A stretch of DNA of 13,847 bases from Ettlia oleoabundans (GCA_019693395.1 JAAMXP010002051.1:1-13847), one strand, 5' to 3'; numbered from the stretch's first letter, positions 1-8,498 are shown. Numbers and translations are program-made. Notes: generated by a model not told the origin, from the letters alone.

Positions 1-116
1 GGCAAATTCTGCAATGGCAAGAGCAGGCAGGGTGACTGGCAGCGGTTTGCTGCAACCAGCAAACATCTTGAGGCATGTATGCCGCTGTGCTGCCACATTC
101 TTGATCTGTGCTGCAG

Positions 117-476
117 GAGATATACTGGCGGTACCGCTCCACCCTGCAGCCCGAGCAGCCAGAGCTGCAGGTGGCTCATGATTCCTGGAGGGGCAGGACC
201 AGCCTGTCGGTGCAGTGGACCATTTGATTGTACTGGCGGTACCGCTCCACTCAGCAGGCGCTGCACCCGGGGCTACAGGCGTCTTGTGACCCCTGGAGGG
301 GCAGGGCCAGCCTATCAGTGCAGTGCAACATGTGTGCCTCGGGGCGACACGATCATCGTGATGTGGGCACTTCGCAGGGCGGCAGTTTTCAAGCACCGGT
401 TGGAGCAGCAGCACAGAGGCGCGTTCAGGGAGTGCTTCAGACTGTCTGTGCAGTGGAGCATACATCCCACATGTGA
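117..476 (+). pseudogene. Broken coding exon with two 36-codon tandem repeats
   Basis: I do not recognise the protein. A splice-acceptor-like TGCTGCAG ends at 116. From 117 the frame reads EIYWRYRST..., and a second copy starts at 231. The copies (123-220 and 231-328) align without gaps at an offset of 108 bp, exactly 36 codons, in one frame. Both encode YWRYRST, then a variable stretch, LQ, D-x-WRGR-x-SLSVQ. Several differences in the well-conserved end are silent (CTG/CTA, TCG/TCA), which suggests past selection on the protein. A TGA at 225-227, between the copies, interrupts the frame. After copy 2 the frame stays open to a TGA at 474-476. It may be a decayed tandem-repeat gene, or two exons separated by an intron I cannot define. 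Upstream exons would lie outside the window. Confidence 0.4.
123..328 (+). repeat. Two 98-bp direct repeats, 108-bp period
   Basis: Copies at 123-220 and 231-328 share an identical first 20 bases (beginning TACTGGCGGTACC) and a well-conserved end around CCTGGAGGGGCAGG. The middle is diverged. The period is a multiple of three and keeps the frame. No third copy is visible on either side. Confidence 0.8.
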
Positions 477-902
477 CTGCAACTTCAGCAATACATCAGC
501 TACTGTATTCCATTGTCTACCCGGGAATAAATCAGGGGCCAGCATAGCTCAGGAGTCCCTTTCCACAGAACGGCATTGCTACGGCTCCGAGCTATGCTTG
601 TCCCTCTTGTTGACAGTCAAAGTGAAGTTGCAGGTTTGTCTGTAGGCAAAACGAGTCACATGCGCATTTTGTTATCAATATACCGTGAAACTACAGGAAA
701 ACCCATAAAAACAAGAAAAGAACTAAGGCAAGTGTCGACAAGTGCCGCGCAGCGGCACAGCAGCGAGCAACACACCAACAAATAGTGAGAACAACAAACA
801 GATGCCAGATGCAAAGAGTGGTGATGAGGGATACATGCGTGTACATGCTGTGGACTCCCAGTGACAGCTGGCTAGCTAGCCAGCTCAGCAAGAAGAGTTT
901 GA
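477..902. other. Stretch without a supportable gene
   Basis: Open frames here are short and show no convincing exon borders or protein-like composition. The stretch is richer in A and T than its surroundings, for example around 680-730. It lies downstream of the minus-strand gene that stops at 903 and may hold that gene's 3' UTR. I could not find a TGTAA close behind the stop. Confidence 0.5.
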
Positions 903-2395
903 CTAGGCCGCACTATCCCGCCAGGAGGGAGGGTGCAGCCCGGGGAAGCAGGCAAATCTGACAAAAAGGGGGGTGACGATGTGCCACCAGGGGCTCAACG
1001 GGTACAACAGAAGGAGCAAGTACTTGATGTAAACAGGACAGGATTCTCACTGCCCCCACAGCTGGTGACAGGGCTGAGCAGAGGGCGGCCACCCCAAATG
1101 CCATAAGGATTCTCACTGCCCGACAGCTGGCGGCAGGGCGGAGCAGAGGGCGGCCAGCCGCGCCCCCAGGCCCTGCCAGGCGCCTTTTGCCACCGCAAAC
1201 AGCGCCGCCTCAAACAGGTGGCGCTGGTGCGGGGCTGATAGAGTGGGCCAGATATGCTTGCTTTTGCTTTTTGTGTTTACAGTCTGCCCAACCGCAACGG
1301 AACTTGCGACACAGACCCCTCCAAAAGAAGGAGGATATCCCGCACCACCTCCTCCTGCACGCAACAGGCAGATCAGTAGACCAGGCAGTCAACCACCTTA
1401 AGTAAACCCGGCATGGGTACCTTTTGAAAACAAGAAAAAGGGAAGCAAGCCCTGTGGAGCACATCGCTGATTATAAGCGCCCCATGGCATTGATCATACG
1501 ATACATCCGATGCTGAGTTCACCTCCCCCTTAAAGCGGGTAAGCCAAGAGGCAAGTGTTTCCAGATGGGAAACGGCAAGCCAAGCTGTAGCACTCCCTTG
1601 TACCACAACTACCGTACACCTGTGCAGGCAGTACTGCTTAGTGTAATGCCTGGTGCAGTGCAGTGTAAACCTTACCCGAAGCTTCGGCGTGTCTGTCGGG
1701 TGGAGCGCGAGCCCAAGCAGCCTGAGGGCCTGCAGCGCCTGTTGCGGTGCGCTGCTGCCGTCGTCAGTAACGTGTGATGCTGCCGCAGTGGAAAACGCCT
1801 TGACCGCTCCAGGAAACCTTGACCCAGCCATCCTGCAGTCCATTACCCACCGGGCCGGTTCCAAACTTGCTGATGATTTCTTGCCACGGCTGTCCGGGGC
1901 CTGCCACCGGCCCGACTCGCTCACACCCATGCCCTGCAGGAAGAGAGGGGAGGGAGGCAAACACGCCCATGGTGCGGACAGACACTCAAGCATACCGCAG
2001 TGGAAAGGCACAGGTGCAAGGGTCCCCGCAGGGCAGGGGGTCAAGGCGGGCAACGAGATGCGCATGGAGGCATACACCCACGTAACTTGTCGGTGGACAG
2101 ACACAAAAACACGCCTAGTGTGCTTGCAATCAGCCGGCCCATGGGACATCTTAGCCAACCTACCTAAGCAATCTGACGAACAAATGCAGCAATAACAGGC
2201 AACATGAATGCCAGAGTGCGGGCAGGCGAGCGGTTGTTGGTAACTTGCCAGAGCGGTGCGCAGCAGGTTCAGGCGGCGCTTGAGTGTTGAGATGTCCAGC
2301 AGCTCCATGCAGGCAGGCGGCGGCATCAGGTAGGTGCTGTTGCGCACCAAACACCTCACCAGTGGCTCCCCCAACTCTGAGGATGCCGCCTCAGC
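903..2395 (-). CDS. Unrecognised split gene, C-terminal four exons
   Basis: Four minus-strand exons join in phase. Exon 2395-2249 (49 codons) follows acceptor CGCGCAG and includes LLDISTLKRRLNLLRTAL. Exon 1933-1676 (86 codons) lies between acceptor TTCCTGCAG and donor GTAAGG. Exon 1223-1117 (35 codons plus 2 nt) includes LFEAALFAVAKGAWQ and ends at GTGAGA. Exon 957-903 follows a strong pyrimidine tract and ends in TAG. Together they give about 188 C-terminal residues, mostly Leu/Ala-rich helix-like sequence. The first intron needs a GC donor (GCAAGT at 2248), a rare but known class. The 5' part is missing from this model; exons at 3108-4203 on the same strand may belong to it. In exon 1933-1676 a second frame is also open and looks protein-like, so the frame there is uncertain. 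No domain recognised. Confidence 0.45.
1041..1156 (-). repeat. Tandem duplication of an exon end plus its splice donor
   Basis: Copies of about 50 bp at 1107-1156 and 1041-1091 (66-bp offset) both read, on the minus strand, AALCSAL-[P/S]-PAVG followed by a GTGAGAATCC donor. The first copy is the end of the 1223-1117 exon. The second sits in the following intron, about 66 bp downstream, with its own intact donor. Confidence 0.8.
1265..1336 (-). repeat. Dispersed repeat, copy A (partner at 13355-13426)
   Basis: These 72 bp match the reverse complement of 13355-13426 at all but about five positions, with no gaps. In minus orientation the block starts with a small hairpin (CCTCC...GGAGG) and reads WRGLCRKFRCG-x-ADCKHKK in one frame, a Cys/His-rich stretch. 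It lies in the intron 1224-1675 of the split gene. It may be part of a mobile-element 3' end, since copy B lies about 175 bp beyond a LINE remnant in the same sense. Confidence 0.75.
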
Positions 2396-3107
2396 CTGCG
2401 CGGGTGGGTTGGTGAGGTGGGGTTGAAGGGTTGGTAAGGAGTGGGGTGGGATGGGGTGGTGCGCGGCAGCGGCGGCGGCGACGATGGGGCAACCTTGGCA
2501 AGGGAACGAGGATGGGTGTGTGTGTCTCTATTTCCATAGTTGGGGCACCACGCAGCACAAGGGCCGAAAATGTCTTCCTCAGCTTGCACCTGTGACGGTG
2601 CTAGGATGCAAGGTGTTTGTGTGCATGCAAGGTGTTCAAACCGTGCTGTTGTGCGTCCAACTCGCCAACACTCGTCACAACCTCCTGCCTCCTGACCCCG
2701 ATGCTGCTTCCATTGCTGCACAGGGAAGATGCGCTGATGCATTGCCTCGGTTGCTACGGATTGAATGGGAGACGGGTGATGTGGCTTCATTGGACGCGCC
2801 CATCACACGGGTGCGCTCCCCTGCTCATAACTACAGGGCCGGTCCGAACTGCCTGCGCGGCATGCTAAAACTTGGAGCCATATCACCGGATGCTTGCTGC
2901 CACAGCCCTTTTCTGCTGCTGTCACTGAATGCTACCAGCCTGCCTACCTGCCTGCTGCGTCCTGGGTTGGCTTAGTACTTCCAAGTTGAGGCAGTTTGCT
3001 TGAAGTGACGTCAAATAGTCAGGCTGCACCATTTTGAGGCTGCGTGCCAATCCGTGTGCAGCTGTGGCACTTTGATGCACGCCCAGCACTGCTCCGACGC
3101 TCCTTAC
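2396..3107. other. Probable intron or intergenic stretch, no gene assigned
   Basis: Open frames occur on both strands (+ 2451-2975, - 2356-2790). Neither has exon borders consistent with the neighbours, and the compositions are low-complexity (polyalanine, Pro/His-rich). Between the minus-strand exons ending at 3108 and starting at 2395 at least one more exon may be hidden: the upstream exon ends in phase 1 and the downstream one starts in phase 0. Confidence 0.4.
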
Positions 3108-3417
3108 CACCGCGCTGATCTTCCGCTGCTGCCGTCTCCTCCTTTCGTTTCCCCAGGCCATTCTGGACCCTGTTACACACCGCTGTGTCGCGCCACCCCA
3201 CCATCCTAGAAACTGCGGAAGTGCCTTTGGTGGACACCGCTATCAAGCTCGTGATGTGTGTGCCTGTCACCTCCAAGTCACCGAGGCGCCGGCTCAGCTG
3301 CTGCATGCAGAAGCCAGCAAGCTCAGCATTACGCCCCTTGTCAGCCAGAGCGGCCCCCAGCTGATGGATCAAGCGGTGGCACCTGTCACACAGTAAGAGT
3401 TTGCTGCTCAGCATCAA
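3108..3417 (-). CDS. Single internal exon, unrecognised protein
   Basis: A minus-strand exon of 310 nt (103 codons plus 1 nt). It begins after acceptor CTGCTTGCAG with LMLSSKLLLCDRCHRLIHQL and ends at donor GTAAGG. The middle contains ELAGFCMQQLSRRLGDLEVTG in one run, and the end is Lys/Glu-rich (LGKRKEETAAAE). A C-x2-C-H pattern (CDRCH) is present but too little to call a zinc finger. The first 145 nt of the exon and 26 nt of the preceding intron form the left arm of the inverted repeat at 3273-3632. It fits between the gene start near 4190 and the exon at 2395, but I could not join the phases on either side. No family recognised. Confidence 0.4.
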
Positions 3418-3632
3418 CTGCAAGCAGGCAGTCATGGGACAGGGAGGAGGTTTGAATGTATCCTGCCCCATGACTGCCTGCTTGCAGTTGATGCTGAGCA
3501 GCAAACTCTTACTGTGTGACAGGTGCCACCGCTTGATCCATCAGCTGGGGGCCGCTCTGGCTGACAAGGGGCGTAATGCTGAGCTTGCTGGCTTCTGCAT
3601 GCAGCAGCTGAGCCGGCACCTCGGTGACTTGG
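3273..3632. repeat. Near-perfect inverted repeat, 171-bp arms, 18-nt spacer
   Basis: Arms 3273-3443 and 3462-3632 are reverse complements, with two mismatches (3287/3618 and 3439/3466) and no gaps. The spacer is 3444-3461. In a plus-strand RNA both mismatches are A-C. In a minus-strand RNA both become G-U pairs, so a minus transcript would pair over the full 171 bp. Each arm contains an intron end with acceptor TGCTTGCAG and 145 nt of the following exon. The arms stop abruptly: the sequences diverge after the codons for GDL. Confidence 0.95.
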
Positions 3633-3648
3633 GGGATGCCCCTTACGC
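3488..3648 (+). pseudogene. Inverted second copy of the 3417 exon
   Basis: The right arm carries the same exon facing the plus strand, with its own acceptor (AG at 3486-3487). It reads LMLSSKLLLCDRCHRL and so on with one amino-acid change (LSRR to LSRH), then leaves the repeat with GDAPYA before a donor-like GTGAGTG at 3649. No other plus-strand exon nearby supports a working gene, so I read it as a duplicate that landed in the opposite orientation. It could instead be the original and the minus copy the derivative. Confidence 0.4.
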
Positions 3649-3972
3649 GTGAGTGTGCACAACCTGCTGGTTACTAGTGCGGCTTTGTATTTCGGCATGT
3701 GCTGCCTGCATTCAAAGGAATCAGGTCTTCGTCCTCTATGGCCGAAGATAGAATGATGCGCTTAAGAGCACGCATCACTGCAGGCCGCAGGCGTATAGTG
3801 GCAACCACCGCAGGGAGTATCAGTCAAGATCAGTGATCAAGGAACTGTGTTTTATTGGATGCTTGCTGGTACGCTAGTATAGAGAGGAAGGGTCGCCTGC
3901 TGTTTTCCCACCCACCGACGCGCGCCACCGGCCGCCGCCACCTAGTGTTGGTTCATGTGGAGCAGGTCTTAC

Positions 3973-4203
3973 GTGTGAGTTGCCATCATCTAGACGCTTG
4001 GCGTCCCTGAAGTCGCCCTCCGAGGCCTGCATGAAAGCGCAGCACCGGTGGGAGTGGGTGCCAGGGGCAGGTGCGGCTGCAGGCTGTGTTGGAGCAGACA
4101 CTTGGCCAGAGCTGCTAGCAGCCTTGGACGCCTGCTGCCAATGAGGCCCACGCAGCACGCGTGTTTGCTCCTCACCTTGCGCTTCTCCATAGCCGCAGCC
4201 TTC
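3973..4203 (-). CDS. Probable gene start: first two exons
   Basis: The minus strand shows a TATA-like box (4292-4285). About 95 nt later comes an ATG at 4190 that starts MEKRK, followed at once by donor GTGAGG (exon end 4176). The next exon, 4026-3973, lies between acceptor TTTCATGCAG and donor GTAAGA and reads ASEGDFRDAKRLDDGNSH in exactly 18 codons. Both borders are phase 0, so MEKRK joins to it cleanly; the intron is 149 nt. A CTGCAG at 4209-4204 could be an acceptor of a 5' UTR intron, in which case the first exon is only 28 nt (4203-4176). Downstream, a short open stretch starting at an ATG at 3775 (MRALKRIILSSAIEDEDL) may be another exon, but its phase does not fit. The charged, helix-like peptide is not one I recognise. 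Confidence 0.4.
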
Positions 4204-4284
4204 CTGCAGCAGATGGCAGCCGCTGAAGGGACCTTCACGGGCGAAAACGGGAAAATGAAGTGAGGGTGGGCTGCAAGACCGGCT

Positions 4285-4292
4285 CTTATATA
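4285..4292 (-). promoter_or_regulatory. TATA-like box
   Basis: TATATAAG on the minus strand, about 95 nt upstream of the ATG at 4190 and just upstream of a plausible 5' leader. Inferred from sequence and position only. Confidence 0.35.
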
Positions 4293-4299
4293 GCAGCTT

Positions 4300-4806
4300 T
4301 CTTTCTTAAACCCAAGCTTTCCCCAGAAGAGAGGGGGATACGGCCCAACCCCAAGTGCAAGTTGTGACGGTTTTACAACACGCACCTCCTAATACAAGTC
4401 TGTCAAACGAGGCCGCAGTGGTGCTGCTGTGTCAGCATAGCATGCCGCCTTTGATGGCGGTGGCGCCACGGTGGCGCCAACCTGGTGACCTGGAACACCT
4501 GTGCGTAAGCCCGGACACTTGTGAACACCAAGACTCAGCATGATCGACCGGCAGTCAGAGTTGATACAACCCCTTAATGCGAGCACAAATGACGCAGCTT
4601 CTGAGGCGAGTCCAAGGCAGCGCGGAAGCGGCACGGATGCAAGGTTGTAGTCGCGCTCTGATGGTGGGAACAGTACCGGTCTGGGCAATAGCGGCCATAG
4701 TACCGCGGCCCTTCCCACCAACACTCCCCTTCTCTCAAACAATCACAACCTCTTTAATTGTAAGATAATTCCGCAAAGACTCACAGGTCAAGCAAGCAGG
4801 AAGCAG

Positions 4807-4808
<2 letters not shown>
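4300..4808. other. Stretch without a supportable gene
   Basis: A minus-strand frame is open from 4742 to a stop at 4389, followed 12 nt later by TGTAA (4377-4373). It has no ATG start and no clear exon borders, so I do not call it a gene. Two copies of the palindrome TGGCGCCA stand at 4461-4468 and 4472-4479; they resemble the core of E2F sites but may be chance. Confidence 0.4.

Positions 4809-4868
<60 letters not shown>
4809..4868. repeat. (AAGC)15 microsatellite
   Basis: Fifteen uninterrupted AAGC units, flanked by imperfect GCAAGCAGG copies upstream and an ATGCATGC run downstream. On the minus strand it translates as repeated Leu-Leu-Ala-Cys, which explains the open frame there. Confidence 0.97.
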
Positions 4869-4870
<2 letters not shown>

Positions 4871-4939
4871 GCATGCAAACAAAAACAAGGGAATCGGGCA
4901 GCTGGGCGGGTACAGCAGCCGTGTGTTTTGCAGCCAGGT

Positions 4940-4944
4940 TTACA
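4940..4944 (-). terminator. Putative TGTAA poly(A) signal
   Basis: TGTAA on the minus strand, about 26 nt past the TGA at 4970-4972. TGTAA is the known poly(A) signal of chlorophytes. The 3' UTR would be very short. Confidence 0.35.
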
Positions 4945-4969
4945 CACCGCTAGGCATTGGTCTGCCTGT

Positions 4970-6565
4970 TCACCCACGCGCCAGTACGGCCTTCTTCATG
5001 CCTCGCGTGCTGCCCTCCGGCCATGGATCTGCAGCCGCGAATGCTGGCAGAGCGGGCGCCTCCTGCGATGCCAGCAGCCTGGGTGGCCCCCACACCACCG
5101 TGGCGCGTGGGGAGTCCATCCGTGCCGCACCCCGCAGTGGATTGCGTGAGGCGTGCTTGCTGGGATCATGCCGCACATGCAGCGCGCCGGCAGAGGGGGC
5201 AGGCACCTGCAGCTGCATCGCCCTGCAAGAAGCAAAGGAAAGACCCTCTGGTAAGACTTGATCTTGGGGCTCACTCGCAGGGGCACTAGGTATGGCCAGT
5301 TTTTCCAACTACGTCGCGCCAAGCGACCGCAGGAGCAACAGTGGCAGCAGCGGTCAATCACTAGACAAATGGCATTTGACCGGCGATGGCAGTCCCTACG
5401 CCCATGCGCCGCTGCACCGCACTCACTGCCTGACTACCACATGTTGCCCTTCTGCGTTGGCACCGTGGAAATCCATGTCAAAGAGGTGCAGGGTGATGTG
5501 GCCCTGCAGGGAGTGGGGGTGAGATGAGGGGTTGGGTGGGGTTCATTGCTCGGGTGTGTGTAACCTGGTATGCCTACCGTCAGGCGATGAGTGGATGCAT
5601 GAAGAGCCAAGTCCGGCAAGGCATGTATGTTGCGCCCAAGTATGTTGGCACCCAGCCCGCCAGCAGCAGTCAAGATTGCCGCACGTTCAGCCACAGGCAG
5701 GCATGCGGGCAAAAGGGTGGACAGCCAGCTGGAGATGGTAAGCAGCAGGCACCTCAGGGCTGCCCTCAACCTTGCCTGCGTGGCCATCTGCTCCCAAATC
5801 GCCGTCCCCTCTACACCCAGGCTGCACTTCACGTACTGCTCCAGGGCACAGTACAGCACCGCTTTGCTTAGCCCATCTGACACCATGGCCAGCAGCGAGA
5901 AGCCGTTGGCCAGCACGCTGCAGCTGGCCGCCTTGCGCAGCGCAGGCAGGCGTGCAACTGCCATGGCAGTTCTGGAGGCAGAAGAGCGGGAGGGGCGCGC
6001 ATGTCAAACACCTCCCTCGTCTCCTCATCCTCCGTGCCGCATACCACAATGGGGGAGCAAGTGCTCATGCCGCCAACTAGCTTGCCAACCCCCTCATACA
6101 TCCCGCTGTCCACAGATTGCTTGTGGGTAATCAAGGTCTGCCACTGCAGCACGTGCACACTTATGAGTACATGGGGTGCCGGGTGGGTGGTTGGGTGATG
6201 GTCAGGCAGCCTCAGTGTGCTCAGGCAACATACATGCCTCACAGGCTAGCACCTGCGATCGATGCAGCGTGATGTTTGCAATCCCACCCACAACCTGCCC
6301 CAGCTTTCTGCTGTTCCCTGTGAGGTCCTGGGCAGCAGCACCCACCAGACGTAGAAAGCGGCAATTGCGCAGACCAAACAGAACCTTGCAAGCGCAGCGG
6401 CACCGCAGCTTGCACCCTCACCAGCCGCTCCCTAAACTCAGCCTTGGTCAGCGCCAGTCAGTCGCCTGGCAGGCCCATGCTGACCAGCTTGACTAAAGCG
6501 ATGGCATTAGGATGGGAGCCATGCAGCCAGATCTCACGGCCCACCTCCAGCACCACGTCCTTGGC
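4970..6565 (-). CDS. Unrecognised six-exon gene, possibly decaying at its 5' side
   Basis: The last three exons join in phase: 5971-5578, 5503-5427 and 5222-4970, with introns of 74 and 204 nt and donors GTAGGC and GTGAGT. They encode roughly 240 residues, among them ANGFSLLAMVSDGLSKAVLY, GHITLHLFDMDFHGANAEGQ and, at the end, TRGMKKAVLARG before the TGA. Upstream exons 6565-6422, 6384-6253 and 6143-6045 are all phase 0 and read, for example, AKDVVLEVGREIWLHGSHPN, LVGAAAQDLTGNSRKLGQVV and MYEGVGKLVGGMSTCSPIV. Three faults stand out: an in-frame TGA at 6458-6460; only 37 nt between the first two exons, which may be a frameshift rather than an intron; and a phase clash between 6045 and 5971. The gene may instead start at ATG 5964 (MAVARLPALRKAASCS). 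Mostly helix-like; no family recognised. Confidence 0.5.
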
Positions 6566-8380
6566 CTGCATGGAGGGCAGCGTCAGCGTGGACAATACCG
6601 CTGGTGGCGGCAGCGGCAAAGGCAACAACCAGACCGCAGTGGCGATGGCTGCGGCGTTGGTGCAGGAGGCAGGCAGGCGGGGTCTGGCGCTTTCTGTTGA
6701 AGCAACCGCAACCGCTACCCTTCTCGACGGCAACTGAGGCTGGAGAGACGTGCCGAAGCCTACTGGGTGCCTCACTTGTGCCGCCGCCCCCCAGCTGCAC
6801 TGCCTCTGGCCTCTGCTCTGTCCTTCTGCCTGTGCTATACCGCTGGTGCTGCCTTTGTCTGCTGCAGTTTATTTACTTTATTGGAAAGACGTACTGCTTC
6901 GCTCAGCTGCCTACTTGCTGTTGTTGCTGCCGTTGGCTGCTGCCGTCGCTCGTGCTGAGGTCTGCTGATGCTGCAGCTGCTGCTGCACCTGCCTTCCTCC
7001 TTGCCTGCGTACAGCCGGTGTGCATTCATGCGTTCATGCATGCAGCCCGGTGTGCCGTGCAGCGCTGCAGCTTGCCAGCCGCCGGTGCTGCCTGCATCGC
7101 TTTGGTGCAGAAGTAGCCGCAGGGGTGGTTGATTGGGGCCCCTGCTTGCTTTCTTGTGCTTCAATGCATGCAGGTGAGGAGAATGGGAGGGAGCAATGTT
7201 GTCCTTCGCCGCTCGCAGCGGCTTTGGGGGGCCGCTTGTCTCCCTTCGTGGTGCAAGTGCCTGGCAGCTTGTTCTTTTAGGGTGCACGTGCTGACAGCTG
7301 GGCTGAGTTGGGTAGAAACGCAACTTGAGTGACAGGCATTGGCAGCTGGGCAAGGGTTATGCAGCAATGAATAACCGCAGCAGCAGCAGGTTGGGCAGAC
7401 TATCAACCAGAGTGAAACCTGGCCTGTTCTGCGATGCTGACCCCATTATGCTGGCTTGCTGCCAACCCCGCACCCCCATGCTTGCAGTGTACTGGCTTGC
7501 GGGTGGGTGGAGGGAAAGGGCTGGCTGTTTGACTAGCCAGCTAGCTAAAGTGATTCATCCGAGTTGCACTGATAGGAGGAAGAACATTCGCTACAAAATT
7601 GCCCCGGCCATGGAGCAGGTTTGACATTTCTGCACGTGTTCTCCCTGCTTTGCGATACCTGCCCCCCTTCCTGCCGCCATGCCCGCCTGCCTGCAGCCCA
7701 TCCGCCTGCCGAGTGCAGAATGCCTCTCTCAGCACCGCCACTGCTGGTAAGACTTGTGCCAAGCTCCGGCAAAGCCCACCCGGCGCAGCGGCGATTGAGT
7801 GCCACACGCAGATCCTTGCTGCGATCAGCACTCCGCCACGCGCCATCATCCTGCCTTTGCCCTTGCCTGTGCCTGCCGCACTGCCTGCCGCTCACCTGGC
7901 AGATCAGTGGGTGGGCCCGCAAGTGGAGGGGTGGCGCTGGAGGGAGGAGGCCAGGGGCTAGTTCCACACCCCCCGACCCCTCCCCCGCCCAAGCCGCCAA
8001 GGAGCGACAGTAGCTGGAGCCGGCACCGACCCTGCAACACTGGAGCAGGCATCCATCCATCCATCCATCCATCGATAGTACCAGTCCCACAGCCAGCCAC
8101 CACCACCCCTTGGCCGCGGCAGCTGAGGGCTACAAGGAGGCTGGCTCGCCACAACAGCGCCCTGATGCACCCACTGCCATAAACCCAAACCGCTCATCTC
8201 ACACAATGACCCAGTTGCAACTCCCAAGGTTTTCCATCTCTGCTTTTCCAGCTTCCCCCTCCTGTGCTCCGCTCTTCCCTTCAATCTCGGCTCCGCTCTT
8301 CACCTGCTGATTGACTGCAACTTCACTCCGACTGCGGCACCCACGATTGGTGTTACTGGGGGCATTCCCCACCTGGAATT
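6566..8380. other. Long stretch without a supportable gene
   Basis: Many frames are open on both strands, but they are rich in CTG/GCA runs (Cys-, Leu- or Ala-rich translations near 6790-7100) and lack paired splice borders or conserved-looking segments. A plus-strand GTAAGA donor at 7746 follows a short open run (PIRLPSAECLSQHRHC), and a minus-strand frame at 7849-7541 is open; neither can be tied to other exons. Upstream exons of the 4970-6565 gene may be hidden near 6566-6775, where the minus frame stays open. Confidence 0.4.
8051..8073. repeat. (ATCC)n microsatellite
   Basis: Five ATCC units followed by ATC, ending in a CGAT variant. On the minus strand it translates as WMDG repeats. Confidence 0.9.
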
Positions 8381-8498
8381 TTAAAAAAACACCTGAGCGC
8401 TGTAAGCCAACACCCCGACAGTGCCCAACAGCCACTTGCCGCCAGGAATGACAACGTGCTCACACAAGATAGTAAAATAGATGTGGATCACTCGCACA
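8381..8498 (-). CDS. Candidate terminal exon with a membrane-like segment
   Basis: A minus-strand exon following a strong pyrimidine tract and CCAG acceptor (AG at 8500-8499). It reads VRVIHIYFTILCEHVVIPGG and continues GKWLLGTVGVLAYSAQVFF before a TAA at 8383-8381. Both halves are hydrophobic and could be membrane segments. The stop lies in a run of seven T residues. The same frame beyond it reads RWGMPPVTPIVGAAVGVKLQ, which also looks coding. So the stop may be a length error or a disabling mutation, and the gene could extend to about 8310. Upstream exons are not found. Family unknown. Confidence 0.3.

Noticed and set aside
1373..2374. 333-codon minus-strand ORF as a single protein
   Set aside because: It runs through segments with clear acceptors and donors and a dispersed repeat. 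Only the blocks 2395-2249 and 1933-1676 look coding. It has no ATG start at 2374.
4461..4479. Paired TGGCGCCA palindromes as E2F sites
   Set aside because: The motif is common by chance in GC-rich DNA and no gene start lies at a suitable distance.
4735..4977. 80-codon minus-strand ORF with Leu-Leu-Ala-Cys repeats
   Set aside because: It is the translation of the (AAGC)15 microsatellite.
5434..5577. C-terminal part of the 176-codon ORF at 5434-5964
   Set aside because: Beyond donor GTAGGC at 5577 the frame is Pro/Thr/His-rich intron sequence and then reads the next exon out of frame.
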